This document shows, piece after piece, positions 1 to 7,624 of a stretch of 17,748 bases of DNA. Origin of the DNA: an uncultured Verrucomicrobiales bacterium (GTDB lineage Bacteria > Verrucomicrobiota > Verrucomicrobiia > Verrucomicrobiales > Akkermansiaceae); NCBI GenBank assembly GCA_937893015.1, contig CALBJX010000015.1:1-17748 (forward strand), given 5' to 3'. Below the pieces are notes generated by a model. The model saw only the letters and a program-made list of their open reading frames with translations, had not been told where the DNA came from and ran no database searches. The position numbers and the translations under genes were made by a program. Numbering within the stretch: the stretch's first letter is position 1; each line of letters begins with the position of its first letter.

Positions 1-318
1 GCCAAGGCCAAGGGCCGCAAGGGCCAGAACGTGCGCCTCACCGCCCGCCTCATCTCCACGCCCGATGAGCAGTGGGATGTGCGCGTGGAAGCCCACGATG
101 AAGCCGCCGCCGCCAAGCACATTGCCGCGGAGGGCGCCAATGAACTGTCCGATGTCCTCGGCGTGAGCGCCGACCTCGCCGCCGCCATGGTGGCCAACGG
201 CTTCACCACCGTGCAGGGCATCGCCGCCTATGTGGGTGAAGAAGACCTGGTGGAAGCCCTCGGCATCAGCGAGGACGAAGCCCGCAGCATCATCGAAAAA
301 GCCAAGGCCGCCTGCTGA
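1..318 (+). CDS. nusA: Transcription termination/antitermination factor NusA, C-terminal part (5' end outside the window)
   Basis: This is the last 105 residues of NusA. NusA binds RNA polymerase and nascent RNA and modulates pausing, termination and antitermination. The reading frame is open from base 1 to a TGA at 316-318. The first visible residues, GRKGQNVRLTARL, match the second KH domain around its GxxG loop (GRKG). A short acidic and alanine-rich linker follows. The last ~55 residues (from about ELSDVLGVSADLAAAM to the end) form a helix-hairpin-helix-like module of the kind found at the C terminus of many NusA proteins. The order nusA-infB-rbfA is widely conserved and supports the call. 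The small ylxR gene often found between nusA and infB is absent; only 34 nt separate the two. The start and N-terminal S1/KH1 domains cannot be judged here. Confidence 0.9.
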   Translation, partial: AKAKGRKGQNVRLTARLISTPDEQWDVRVEAHDEAAAAKHIAAEGANELSDVLGVSADLAAAMVANGFTTVQGIAAYVGEEDLVEALGISEDEARSIIEKAKAAC

Positions 319-352
319 GCCGGCGCGACCGCAACCCGTTTTTTAAGACAAC

Positions 353-2425
353 ATGCCTGATAAAGAAGAAAAGCCCGTCCTCGACCTGCTGGGCGGCACC
401 AAGAAGAAGAAAGCCGCGTCGAAAGACGCCGCGCCCAAGAAGGAAGCTGCCCCCAAGGCAGCCAAACCCGCGCCCAAGAAGGCGGAGGCTCTCGACCTGC
501 TCGCCCCCAAGAAGCGCGTGAAGAAGGCGGAAACACCCGCCCCTGCCCCGGCAGCCAAGCCCGAGCCCGCCCCGGCTCCCGCGACGAAGCCCGCGCCTTC
601 GCCGGCTCCCGCCCCTGCGGCGGAAGCGCCTGCCGCAGGTGAAAGCTTCAGCATCAAAGCCCCCATCAGCGTGGCCGATCTCGCCGCCGCCATGGGTCTG
701 AAACCCTTCAAGCTCATTGCCGAACTGCTCCCCATGGGCGTGTTCGCCAACCCCGGCACCGTGCTGGACAACGACCAAGTGGCCGCCCTTTGCGAGAAGC
801 ACGGTCTCACCTTCGAGCGCGCCAAGCGTGAAAAGGGCGCAGGCGTGAAAGCCCCCGTGGAGGAAATCAAGGAGCCCGAGGCCGTCGCCATCGAAGAAGA
901 GCCCGAGGATGCGCTGAAGCTCCGCACGCCCATCATCACCGTGATGGGCCACGTGGACCACGGCAAGACATCCCTGCTCGACTACATCCGCCGCACCAAG
1001 GTGGTGGCGGGCGAAGCGGGCGGCATCACCCAGCACATCGGCGCCTACACCGTGAACCACAACGGCAACACCCTCACCTTCATCGACACCCCCGGCCACG
1101 CCATCTTCACCGAGATGCGCGCCCGCGGTGCAGACGTGACGGACATCGTGGTGCTCGTGGTGGCCGCCAACGACGGCATCATGCCCCAGACGAAGGAGGC
1201 CATCATGCACACGAAGGCCGCCGGCAAGACCATGATTGTGGCCGTGAACAAGTGCGACCTCCCCGCCGCTGACCCCGTGCGCTGCCGCACGCAGCTCATG
1301 GAGGAAGGTCTCGTGCCGACCGACTTCGGCGGCGACATCGAGTGCGTGGACATCTCCGCCCACACGGGCGACGGCATCAACGACCTGCTCGACCTGCTCT
1401 GCCTGCAGGCGGAAGTGCTCGAACTGAAGGCCAACCCCAAGGCCAACTGCCGCGCTTCCATCATCGAGGCCCGCATGGAACAGGGCAAGGGCTGCTCCGC
1501 CACCGTGCTGGTGCAGAGCGGCACGCTGAAAGTCGGCATGCCCTTCATCTGCGGCCCCTACGCGGGCAAGGTGAAGACCATGCTCAACGACGAAGGCAAG
1601 CCCATCAAGAAAGTGACGCCCGGCATGCCCGCGGAAGTTTCCGGCTTCATCGAGACCCCCAACGTGGGTGACGAGCTGGTGGAGATGGACAACGAGCGCG
1701 CCGCCCGCAAGCTCTCCGAAGAGCGTCAGGAGGAGCTGCGCATGCAGCGCCTGCAGCAGCCCAAGCGCTCCCGCATGGAAGACCTGCTCTCCATGATGGG
1801 TGACGGCAGCCAGAAGGCCGTGCTCAAGCTCTACCTCAAGGGCGATGTGCAGGGCTCCGTGGAAGCCATCAAGAAGGCCATCACCGACATCAAGAGCGAC
1901 AAGGTGGAATGCCAGTTCATCGGTGCCGCCGCAGGTCCCATCTCCGAGAGCGACGTCCTGCTCGCCTCCTCCTCCGATGCCATCATTCTGGGCTTCAACG
2001 TGAAGGTGGAAAGCAACGCCGTGAAGGCCGTCAAGCGCGAGGGCATTCAGGTGAAGATTTACTCCATCGTCTACGAGCTCATCGACCAGGTGAAGGATGC
2101 CATGCTCGGCATGCTGGAGCCCGAGACCCGCGAAACCGTGATCGGCCACGCCACTATCAAGCAGGTGTTCAAATTGAACAAAGGCAAAGCTGCGGGGTCT
2201 TATGTTTCGGACGGCAAGATGTACCGCAAGGCCGAAGCGCGCGTGCTGCGTGACGGTCAGGTGGTGTTCGACGGCAAGATGTCCACGCTCCGCCGCTTCC
2301 AGGATGAAGTGGAGGAAGTCAAGGCCGGTCTCGAGTGCGGTATCCGCCTCGCGGACTACAACGACTACGAAGAGGGCGACGTCATCGAATGCTACACCCT
2401 CGAAAAGATTAAGCAGACTCTGTAA
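353..2425 (+). CDS. infB: Translation initiation factor IF-2
   Basis: IF-2 is the GTPase that brings initiator fMet-tRNA to the 30S subunit and promotes 50S joining. The 690-residue protein begins with a low-complexity Lys/Ala/Pro tail (about 1-95), then an IF2_N module (about 99-155, ISVADLAAAMGLKPFKLI). The G domain shows G1 GHVDHGKT (199-206), G3 DTPGH (245-249), G4 NKCD (299-302) and a G5-like SAH (335-337). The rest holds the beta-barrel domain, IF2 domain 3 (about 480-600) and the C-terminal fMet-tRNA-binding barrel, ending EECYTLEK-like. Length is close to the shorter IF2 forms such as Bacillus. The ATG at 353 follows nusA by 34 nt, with no clear Shine-Dalgarno (only a weak TAAGA). G4 and G5 differ slightly from the usual NKxD/SAK with Ile or Met at x and Lys at the end. 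Identification is certain. Confidence 0.98.
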   Translation: MPDKEEKPVLDLLGGTKKKKAASKDAAPKKEAAPKAAKPAPKKAEALDLLAPKKRVKKAETPAPAPAAKPEPAPAPATKPAPSPAPAPAAEAPAAGESFSIKAPISVADLAAAMGLKPFKLIAELLPMGVFANPGTVLDNDQVAALCEKHGLTFERAKREKGAGVKAPVEEIKEPEAVAIEEEPEDALKLRTPIITVMGHVDHGKTSLLDYIRRTKVVAGEAGGITQHIGAYTVNHNGNTLTFIDTPGHAIFTEMRARGADVTDIVVLVVAANDGIMPQTKEAIMHTKAAGKTMIVAVNKCDLPAADPVRCRTQLMEEGLVPTDFGGDIECVDISAHTGDGINDLLDLLCLQAEVLELKANPKANCRASIIEARMEQGKGCSATVLVQSGTLKVGMPFICGPYAGKVKTMLNDEGKPIKKVTPGMPAEVSGFIETPNVGDELVEMDNERAARKLSEERQEELRMQRLQQPKRSRMEDLLSMMGDGSQKAVLKLYLKGDVQGSVEAIKKAITDIKSDKVECQFIGAAAGPISESDVLLASSSDAIILGFNVKVESNAVKAVKREGIQVKIYSIVYELIDQVKDAMLGMLEPETRETVIGHATIKQVFKLNKGKAAGSYVSDGKMYRKAEARVLRDGQVVFDGKMSTLRRFQDEVEEVKAGLECGIRLADYNDYEEGDVIECYTLEKIKQTL

Positions 2426-2428
2426 CCC

Positions 2429-2815
2429 ATGGCAGGCAAACGTCTCGACAAAGTCAATGAGCTGATGAAGCGCGAAATCAGCGCCTTCGTGCAGAAGGCG
2501 TATGATTGGAACGGCACCATCGTGTCCATCCTCGATGTGGAAATAACCGAGGACCTCAAGGAAGGGCGCGTGTGGGTCGGCGTTGTCGGCCGCATGGCTC
2601 CTGCTCAGGTTCTGGAAAAGCTCAACAAACACCGCGGTGAGATTCAGAAAGCGGTCAGCAAGCGCGTCATTCTCCGCAACACGCCGAAGCTCATGTTCAA
2701 GCATGATGATTCGGCGCGGCGCGGGGTCGCGCTGGTGAACCTGCTGGATGACATCGACCAAAACCTCCCGAAAGCCCCTCGCCTGCCCGAAGGCGAGTTT
2801 GACCCCGAAATCTGA
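2429..2815 (+). CDS. rbfA: 30S ribosome-binding factor A
   Basis: RbfA is a small KH-type protein that binds the 30S subunit near the 16S rRNA 5' end and helps its late maturation. The 128-residue product shows the family pattern: an N-terminal helix RLDKVNELMKREISAF, the strand VSILDVEITEDLKEGRVWVG, a central helix with LNKHRGEIQKAVSKR, and the strand/helix PKLMFKHDDSARRG leading to LVNLLDDI. Length is typical. The ATG lies 3 nt after the infB TAA, which implies translational coupling. I see no Shine-Dalgarno motif in the end of infB. The last ~18 residues after the family core are a short acidic and proline-containing tail. The position directly after infB confirms the assignment. Confidence 0.95.
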   Translation: MAGKRLDKVNELMKREISAFVQKAYDWNGTIVSILDVEITEDLKEGRVWVGVVGRMAPAQVLEKLNKHRGEIQKAVSKRVILRNTPKLMFKHDDSARRGVALVNLLDDIDQNLPKAPRLPEGEFDPEI

Positions 2816-2842
2816 TTTTCACCCACCCCGACAAGCCCGATT

Positions 2843-5800
2843 ATGCGCGGCACCATCCCCATCAGACGCGTTGGAGGCATCCTCCCGACACTGTGTCTGG
2901 TGGGGTTTGTCGTTTGCGTCGCTCTGTTGGTGTGGCTGACGGAAATCGGGCTGCCCGACAGCGTGTTGCGTCGGGTGGAGCAGGAAGCGGCGAAACAGGG
3001 TGTGCAGCTGACGCTGGGCAGCATCCGTCTCGCCCCCTCCTCCGGCCTTGCCGTGCAGCTGGGGGATGTGCACCTCACCTTGCCGCAGGAGGAAGCGGCT
3101 CCCCTCAATCTCGAGACCCGTAAAATCCGCATTGAGTTCGGGTTTGCCAAGCTCATGAGCGGCAACTACCTGCCCGAGCGTGTGCACCTGCCGGAGGTTC
3201 ACGTCTGCTTCCCCTTGGAACAGGAGGGGCAAGGCACCCCGCTCTGCCTGGACCATGCCAACGCCCGCGCCGAGTGGACGGAGGACGACACGCAGCTGAG
3301 GCTCTCCCTGCGCGGCAAGCTCAACGGCATCGACCTCGCGGGCAGCGTGCGGCTTCCCATGCCCGAGCTCGCTGCGAAACGAACTGACGAAGATTCGACG
3401 GAAACGGCGTCCCCCCTCGCCGCCGTGCAGGACGTCCTGCCCACCCTCCGCGATGTGCGCGATGAAATCGAACGCCAGCAGTGGACGGAGAAGGAATCCC
3501 CGCATCTGGAGCTGCGCGCCGACCTCACGGGTGAGAAGCCCCACATCATCACGAAGGCCAACGTGCCCCGCTGGGAGCAAGCCCCCTTCCGCTTCCGCGA
3601 CATCACGCTCGACACCGTTTTCCGCAACAACATCCTGCTCATCAACCACGGCGGGTTCCGCACGGAATCCCCCGATGCCGTCATGACCCTGCAGGGCGGC
3701 TACGACCTCACCAAGCGCGAAGCGGATTTCCGCCTGACCAGCAACGCTGCCGTCATCAATATGGTGCAGAAGCTCGTGGCGGAAGAGGATATCCCCGCGC
3801 TACTCAAACGCCTGAGCATCAAACCGGAACACGCTCCGCACATCGAGCTGGCGGGGCATATTACGCTCACCGAGAATGATGAAATCGAAAACATCCGTCT
3901 GGAGGGCGATATTCACCAAGACGGTCTTCTGTTCGGCAAGACGGAGATTACCCGCACCGACCTCTCTTTCTACTTCGACAACGGCAACCTGAACATCGAC
4001 AAGCTGCAGTTCCGCCTGCCGGAGGGTGCTTTCACCGCCACCGCGCTGCTCCGCGACGGCAAGGGACAGGCGGATATCATGCTCGACATCCCCACCCCCG
4101 TCCTGATGCAACTGGCACAGGATGCCGAGCTGCTCACCGCCGAGGAATGCGCCGCGCTCGGACTCAGCGGCACGAATACACTCTCCCTCACCGCCGATTT
4201 CACGGATCCCCTCTTTGTGCCCGGCAAAACCAAGTTCGAGGAGTTTGTGCCCACTCTGCGCGGGTTGAAAGCGCATCTGGAGCTTGAGCGCGTGACACAG
4301 GAGGGGCTGACCTTTGTCGGCCCGTGGATCGATATGGCACTGGAGGGCGTAGAGCACGACACCGAGCAGGCACAGGCTGCCCGGCTCACCCTCTCCCTCA
4401 CCCTGCCCCGCACCGAGTACAGGCAGGGCGAGATGAGCAGCGAAGAGCGGGAGGGCGCCCTCACCCTCACCGTCAACAATCTGCATGTCGACGGCGACAG
4501 CTTCCGCGCACAGGTAGCCGAGCTCACCGCTTCGATGAAGAGCCACGAGGCAAGCATCGGCGAGCAGCACGCCTCTGCCGACGGCATGACGCTGTCCGCA
4601 CAACTCGGCGAGCTGAATATCCCCTTCGCGGGCGATGCCGCCCCCACCCTCGGCAGCGGCAAGGTTGAGTTCAGTTGTGAAGCCTCCGCCATGGAGGAGC
4701 AGAAACTCTCGGGGCTGAAACTCTCGCTCACCGACCTGCGCGACCTCGTGCTCAGCGGTGAGCTGAAAGACCTCCCGCAGAGCGGCACCCTGCACCTCTC
4801 CCTCGCCACGCTGGACAGCGGCGACAAGATACACGCAGCCGACACGGAAGCGACGCTGACGCTGCACGAAGGCGGCACCGCGCAGCTCTCCCTCAGCGGC
4901 TATCTGAACGACAAGCCGTGGGAAAGCCACGCCGCTGTCAAGCTGCACGAGGACGGCAACACCCTCTTCCTTGACGAAGCCCACCTCGCCCTGCCCTCCG
5001 CCGAGCTGGAACCCCTGCTCGCCGCCGCCGGGCTCACCATCGACGAGGTTAAAATTCCCAAGGAGATGGAGCTGACTCTGCGCAACGCCGAGCTCGCCCT
5101 CGACCCCTTTGAGCTGAAACACGCCCTTGCCGCGCTCCGCATCCCCGCGCTCACCCGCTGCCCGCAGCTGCCCGTGCTCAAGGGGCAGGACCTCACCATC
5201 GGCGTAGACACCGTCCTCGACCTCCGCACCGATGCCGAGGGACACATCCTCTACACGGGTACCGCCCGCGTCACACATGAGACGGGCGAGCTGAACGCCG
5301 AGTTGGAGGGCAATCTCGCCTCCTCCGTCCGCGTGCGCGGCGACAACACCATCCACGCGGATGTCATCGACCGCCTCATCGACGACCCGGACGCGCACTA
5401 CATCATGCGCGATTTCATCTTCACCCGCGGCTCCACCAAGATTCACGCAAGCAACATCGACACCCTCGTGGACTACAGCAACGGCATCACCGTGGTCTCC
5501 CACTGCGATGCGGAGCTGACGAACATGGACTACATGCTCATGTCCATGGAAGACACGGAGGATGCCGAGGGCAACATCATCAGCGAAAAAGTCCGCACCG
5601 ACCTCGGCACGGATTTCCCCTACAGCCGCGTCTCCCACGGCACCTGCGGCGTGGATGTGGAGGTGCGCATGAACCGCCATGATGAGAAGGGGCAGCCCAT
5701 CAAGGATGTCATTCTCGTCGACCTCACCAACGCCGAGCTGCGCTACGACAACCGCCCGTGGTTCAAGCGCTGCGGTATCACGGGCGGCAAGGCGGAGACA

Positions 5801-6943
5801 GTACTGCGCGGCAAACGTGTCCGTCTGGACATTGAGAACAGCGTGGTGCTGCTGGACGACATCGAGGGCGAGTGCTACCCCGCCTACGCCATCGGCATGT
5901 TCTATCCCGAGCTGCAAATTTTCATGAAGGACGTGCGGCTGACCCGCCCCGCACAGGCCGCCACCACCCATTGTGCATTCCCCATGGCCGATGACTGCAC
6001 CACCCCCATGGGCGGCACCATCCGCGCCCTGTGCAGCACGGGTGCCACCTACGATTTCCTCGGCACGCGCATCCCGCTGGAGAAGTTCTCCGGCTTCGTC
6101 ACCATCAGCGATAACGATGTCTACCTCAACCGCATGAACGCGCTCACATGGGAGGGCGTGGTGAATGCGGACGTGCGCATCGGCTTTGCCGGCGAGAAGA
6201 CAAGCGTCGAGGGCTACATTCAGGCGGAAAACCTCAATCTGCACGATGTCGCAGCCGCCTACGATACCGAGCTTTCCCCGGCTCTGGTGACGGCGGACTG
6301 CCGTTTCACCTGCCCGAACATGGATGTCGATTCCCTGCGCGCCTACGGCAACTTCTCCGTACAGGACGGGGACCTGCTGGAGCTGAAGATTTTCAACCCC
6401 GTGGGCGAGCTCATCTCCGACCTCCCGAACTACCTCATTAAGTTCGAGTCCTCCGTCTCCCCGAAGGGTGAGGACTACCGCCCCAACTGGATTCTTCGCC
6501 AGATCGGCAAGCTCTTCTCCGCCACCGGCAACACCGTGGACTCCGTCGGCGGCCGCATCGGCCGCACCGCCGAATCCGTTCCCTTTGCCAAGCACCTCAT
6601 CAGCTACGACATTCAGGATGCCTACGGCACCTATCACATCAACCGCGGACGTCTGATTGCAAAGAACGCCAAGGTAAAGGGCAACAACCTCAACGTGCGC
6701 CTGAATCTCGACATGGGGCTGGAGCAGCTGGACATCAAGGGCAACCTCTGGCCGACCATCTCCGGCGTGCCCACCGTCCTGCTCTCCCCGCTCACCTTTG
6801 TGTCCGACTACATGATTGACATTGTCCTCTACGGCACGCTCTCTGACATTCATTGGCATTTTGCGCTCGACAAAGCCCTCCGCAAGGGGAAAAAGGAAGA
6901 ATTTACCCCCGGTGTCGAGAGTGAAGAGAGGCCTCACGAATAA
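2843..6943 (+). CDS. Large AsmA-like / DUF3971-type membrane-anchored envelope protein
   Basis: The 1366-residue protein starts with a short basic N terminus (RGTIPIRR), one hydrophobic segment at about 12-32, and then a huge region predicted to be periplasmic and rich in amphipathic beta strands. Residues just after the membrane segment (LTLGSIRLAPSSGLAVQLGDVHLTLP, split over about 50-75) read like the N-terminal AsmA module. The last ~250 residues resemble the AsmA-like C-terminal region: a strand-rich stretch with VRAYGNF-like repeats, then LDMGLEQLDIKGNLWPTISG and LYGTLSDIHWHFAL. Proteins of this superfamily (AsmA, YhdP, TamB, YicH) are inner-membrane-anchored, and several are linked to lipid transport towards the outer membrane; that role here is inferred. 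The ATG lies 27 nt after rbfA with no Shine-Dalgarno, so it probably belongs to the nusA-infB-rbfA transcript. The exact subfamily is not certain. Confidence 0.8.
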   Translation: MRGTIPIRRVGGILPTLCLVGFVVCVALLVWLTEIGLPDSVLRRVEQEAAKQGVQLTLGSIRLAPSSGLAVQLGDVHLTLPQEEAAPLNLETRKIRIEFGFAKLMSGNYLPERVHLPEVHVCFPLEQEGQGTPLCLDHANARAEWTEDDTQLRLSLRGKLNGIDLAGSVRLPMPELAAKRTDEDSTETASPLAAVQDVLPTLRDVRDEIERQQWTEKESPHLELRADLTGEKPHIITKANVPRWEQAPFRFRDITLDTVFRNNILLINHGGFRTESPDAVMTLQGGYDLTKREADFRLTSNAAVINMVQKLVAEEDIPALLKRLSIKPEHAPHIELAGHITLTENDEIENIRLEGDIHQDGLLFGKTEITRTDLSFYFDNGNLNIDKLQFRLPEGAFTATALLRDGKGQADIMLDIPTPVLMQLAQDAELLTAEECAALGLSGTNTLSLTADFTDPLFVPGKTKFEEFVPTLRGLKAHLELERVTQEGLTFVGPWIDMALEGVEHDTEQAQAARLTLSLTLPRTEYRQGEMSSEEREGALTLTVNNLHVDGDSFRAQVAELTASMKSHEASIGEQHASADGMTLSAQLGELNIPFAGDAAPTLGSGKVEFSCEASAMEEQKLSGLKLSLTDLRDLVLSGELKDLPQSGTLHLSLATLDSGDKIHAADTEATLTLHEGGTAQLSLSGYLNDKPWESHAAVKLHEDGNTLFLDEAHLALPSAELEPLLAAAGLTIDEVKIPKEMELTLRNAELALDPFELKHALAALRIPALTRCPQLPVLKGQDLTIGVDTVLDLRTDAEGHILYTGTARVTHETGELNAELEGNLASSVRVRGDNTIHADVIDRLIDDPDAHYIMRDFIFTRGSTKIHASNIDTLVDYSNGITVVSHCDAELTNMDYMLMSMEDTEDAEGNIISEKVRTDLGTDFPYSRVSHGTCGVDVEVRMNRHDEKGQPIKDVILVDLTNAELRYDNRPWFKRCGITGGKAETVLRGKRVRLDIENSVVLLDDIEGECYPAYAIGMFYPELQIFMKDVRLTRPAQAATTHCAFPMADDCTTPMGGTIRALCSTGATYDFLGTRIPLEKFSGFVTISDNDVYLNRMNALTWEGVVNADVRIGFAGEKTSVEGYIQAENLNLHDVAAAYDTELSPALVTADCRFTCPNMDVDSLRAYGNFSVQDGDLLELKIFNPVGELISDLPNYLIKFESSVSPKGEDYRPNWILRQIGKLFSATGNTVDSVGGRIGRTAESVPFAKHLISYDIQDAYGTYHINRGRLIAKNAKVKGNNLNVRLNLDMGLEQLDIKGNLWPTISGVPTVLLSPLTFVSDYMIDIVLYGTLSDIHWHFALDKALRKGKKEEFTPGVESEERPHE

Positions 6944-6961
6944 CGAAGGATTTTCCGATAA

Positions 6962-6978
6962 GCCGAACGGGATTCGGC
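6962..6978 (+). terminator. Weak hairpin downstream of the AsmA-like gene
   Basis: A perfect 6-bp stem (GCCGAA at 6962-6967, TTCGGC at 6973-6978) with a 5-nt loop lies 18 nt after the AsmA-like stop codon. It is followed by AAAATGAG and not by a T tract, so it does not fit a canonical intrinsic terminator. It may mark the transcript end or stabilise the 3' end. Otherwise I see nothing in 6944-7026. Confidence 0.3.
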
Positions 6979-7026
6979 AAAATGAGCCCGCTCTCGCTCC
7001 AAATCTCAAATACTGCAGCTTTCTCC

Positions 7027-7055
7027 TTGCTATTTTCCCCTGCTCAAGGTACAAT
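7027..7055 (+). promoter_or_regulatory. Putative sigma70-type promoter for the STAS-DUF2851 unit
   Basis: TTGCTA at 7027-7032 (4/6 to TTGACA) and TACAAT at 7050-7055 (5/6 to TATAAT) are separated by exactly 17 nt. This is the only gap over 100 nt on the plus strand. The predicted start of transcription, about 7 nt after the -10 box, is near 7062. That leaves a leader of only about 8 nt before the ATG at 7070. Confidence 0.6.
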
Positions 7056-7069
7056 CCGAGCATACGACC

Positions 7070-7624
7070 ATGTCTGACACGTCCCTGACTCATCATCTTT
7101 TCAGCGATTGCCTGTGGCTGCGTTGCACGGGCCGAGGAAGCTTTGTCAACAGCCCCTCCCTCAAGTCTGCGGCGGAACAATACCTCAACGACGGAGGCAA
7201 CACCATCGTTGTGGATTTGGAGCTCTGTCCCGGCGTAGATTCCACCTTTATGGGCACGCTGGCAGGTCTGGCACGCCGCTGCATGGCCGCTGGCGGCACG
7301 CTGCAGATTGCATCCCCCACCTCCCGCGCCCGCGAAGCCATGGAGAGTCTGGGGCTGGACATGCTCATGGAGATTGACCCCATGGGTGCCTTCTGGGCGG
7401 ATGATATCGACAGCCGCCGCGCCACCGTGGCAGGCGATACCGCAGCCCCCGTGGCGGAGGAGGAGCCGCTCTCCGAGCTGGCCCGCACGCGCCATGTTCT
7501 GGAAGCACACAACACCCTGCGCTCCATGAACCGCCAAAACGACGAAACCTTCGGCTATGTCTGCGAGACGCTGGAGGAAGACCTGCTGCGCCAAACGGAG
7601 GAGCAGGACGGCGAAGAGTCATGA
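7070..7624 (+). CDS. STAS-domain protein with C-terminal extension
   Basis: The first ~105 of 184 residues form a STAS domain, the fold of anti-sigma factor antagonists such as SpoIIAA and RsbV. The core strand NTIVVDLELCPGVDSTFMG (44-62) carries Asp57-Ser58 at the place where the family has its phosphorylatable Ser, followed by a helix TLAGLARRCMAAGG and the strand TLQIASP. STAS-only antagonists are about 100-120 residues long, so the tail (about 105-184) is extra. It is acidic at first, then has a predicted helix with ARTRHVLEAHNTLRSMNRQN and ends ETLEEDLLRQTEEQ. No anti-sigma kinase or phosphatase gene is adjacent, so a role in partner switching is possible but unproven. The ATG at 7070 sits about 8 nt after a predicted transcription start. 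The stop overlaps the next start (ATGA). Confidence 0.8.
   Translation: MSDTSLTHHLFSDCLWLRCTGRGSFVNSPSLKSAAEQYLNDGGNTIVVDLELCPGVDSTFMGTLAGLARRCMAAGGTLQIASPTSRAREAMESLGLDMLMEIDPMGAFWADDIDSRRATVAGDTAAPVAEEEPLSELARTRHVLEAHNTLRSMNRQNDETFGYVCETLEEDLLRQTEEQDGEES

Noticed and set aside
290..2761. 823-codon open frame on the minus strand opposite infB and rbfA
   Set aside because: It lies fully antisense to two certain genes. Its product is His/Gly/Val/Leu-rich with no domain, as expected from the complement of GC-rich codons.
3800..7594. 1264-codon minus-strand frame opposite the AsmA-like and STAS genes
   Set aside because: It crosses the intergenic gap and a promoter, and its composition is that of a shadow frame. 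The plus-strand genes have a signal anchor and STAS motifs.
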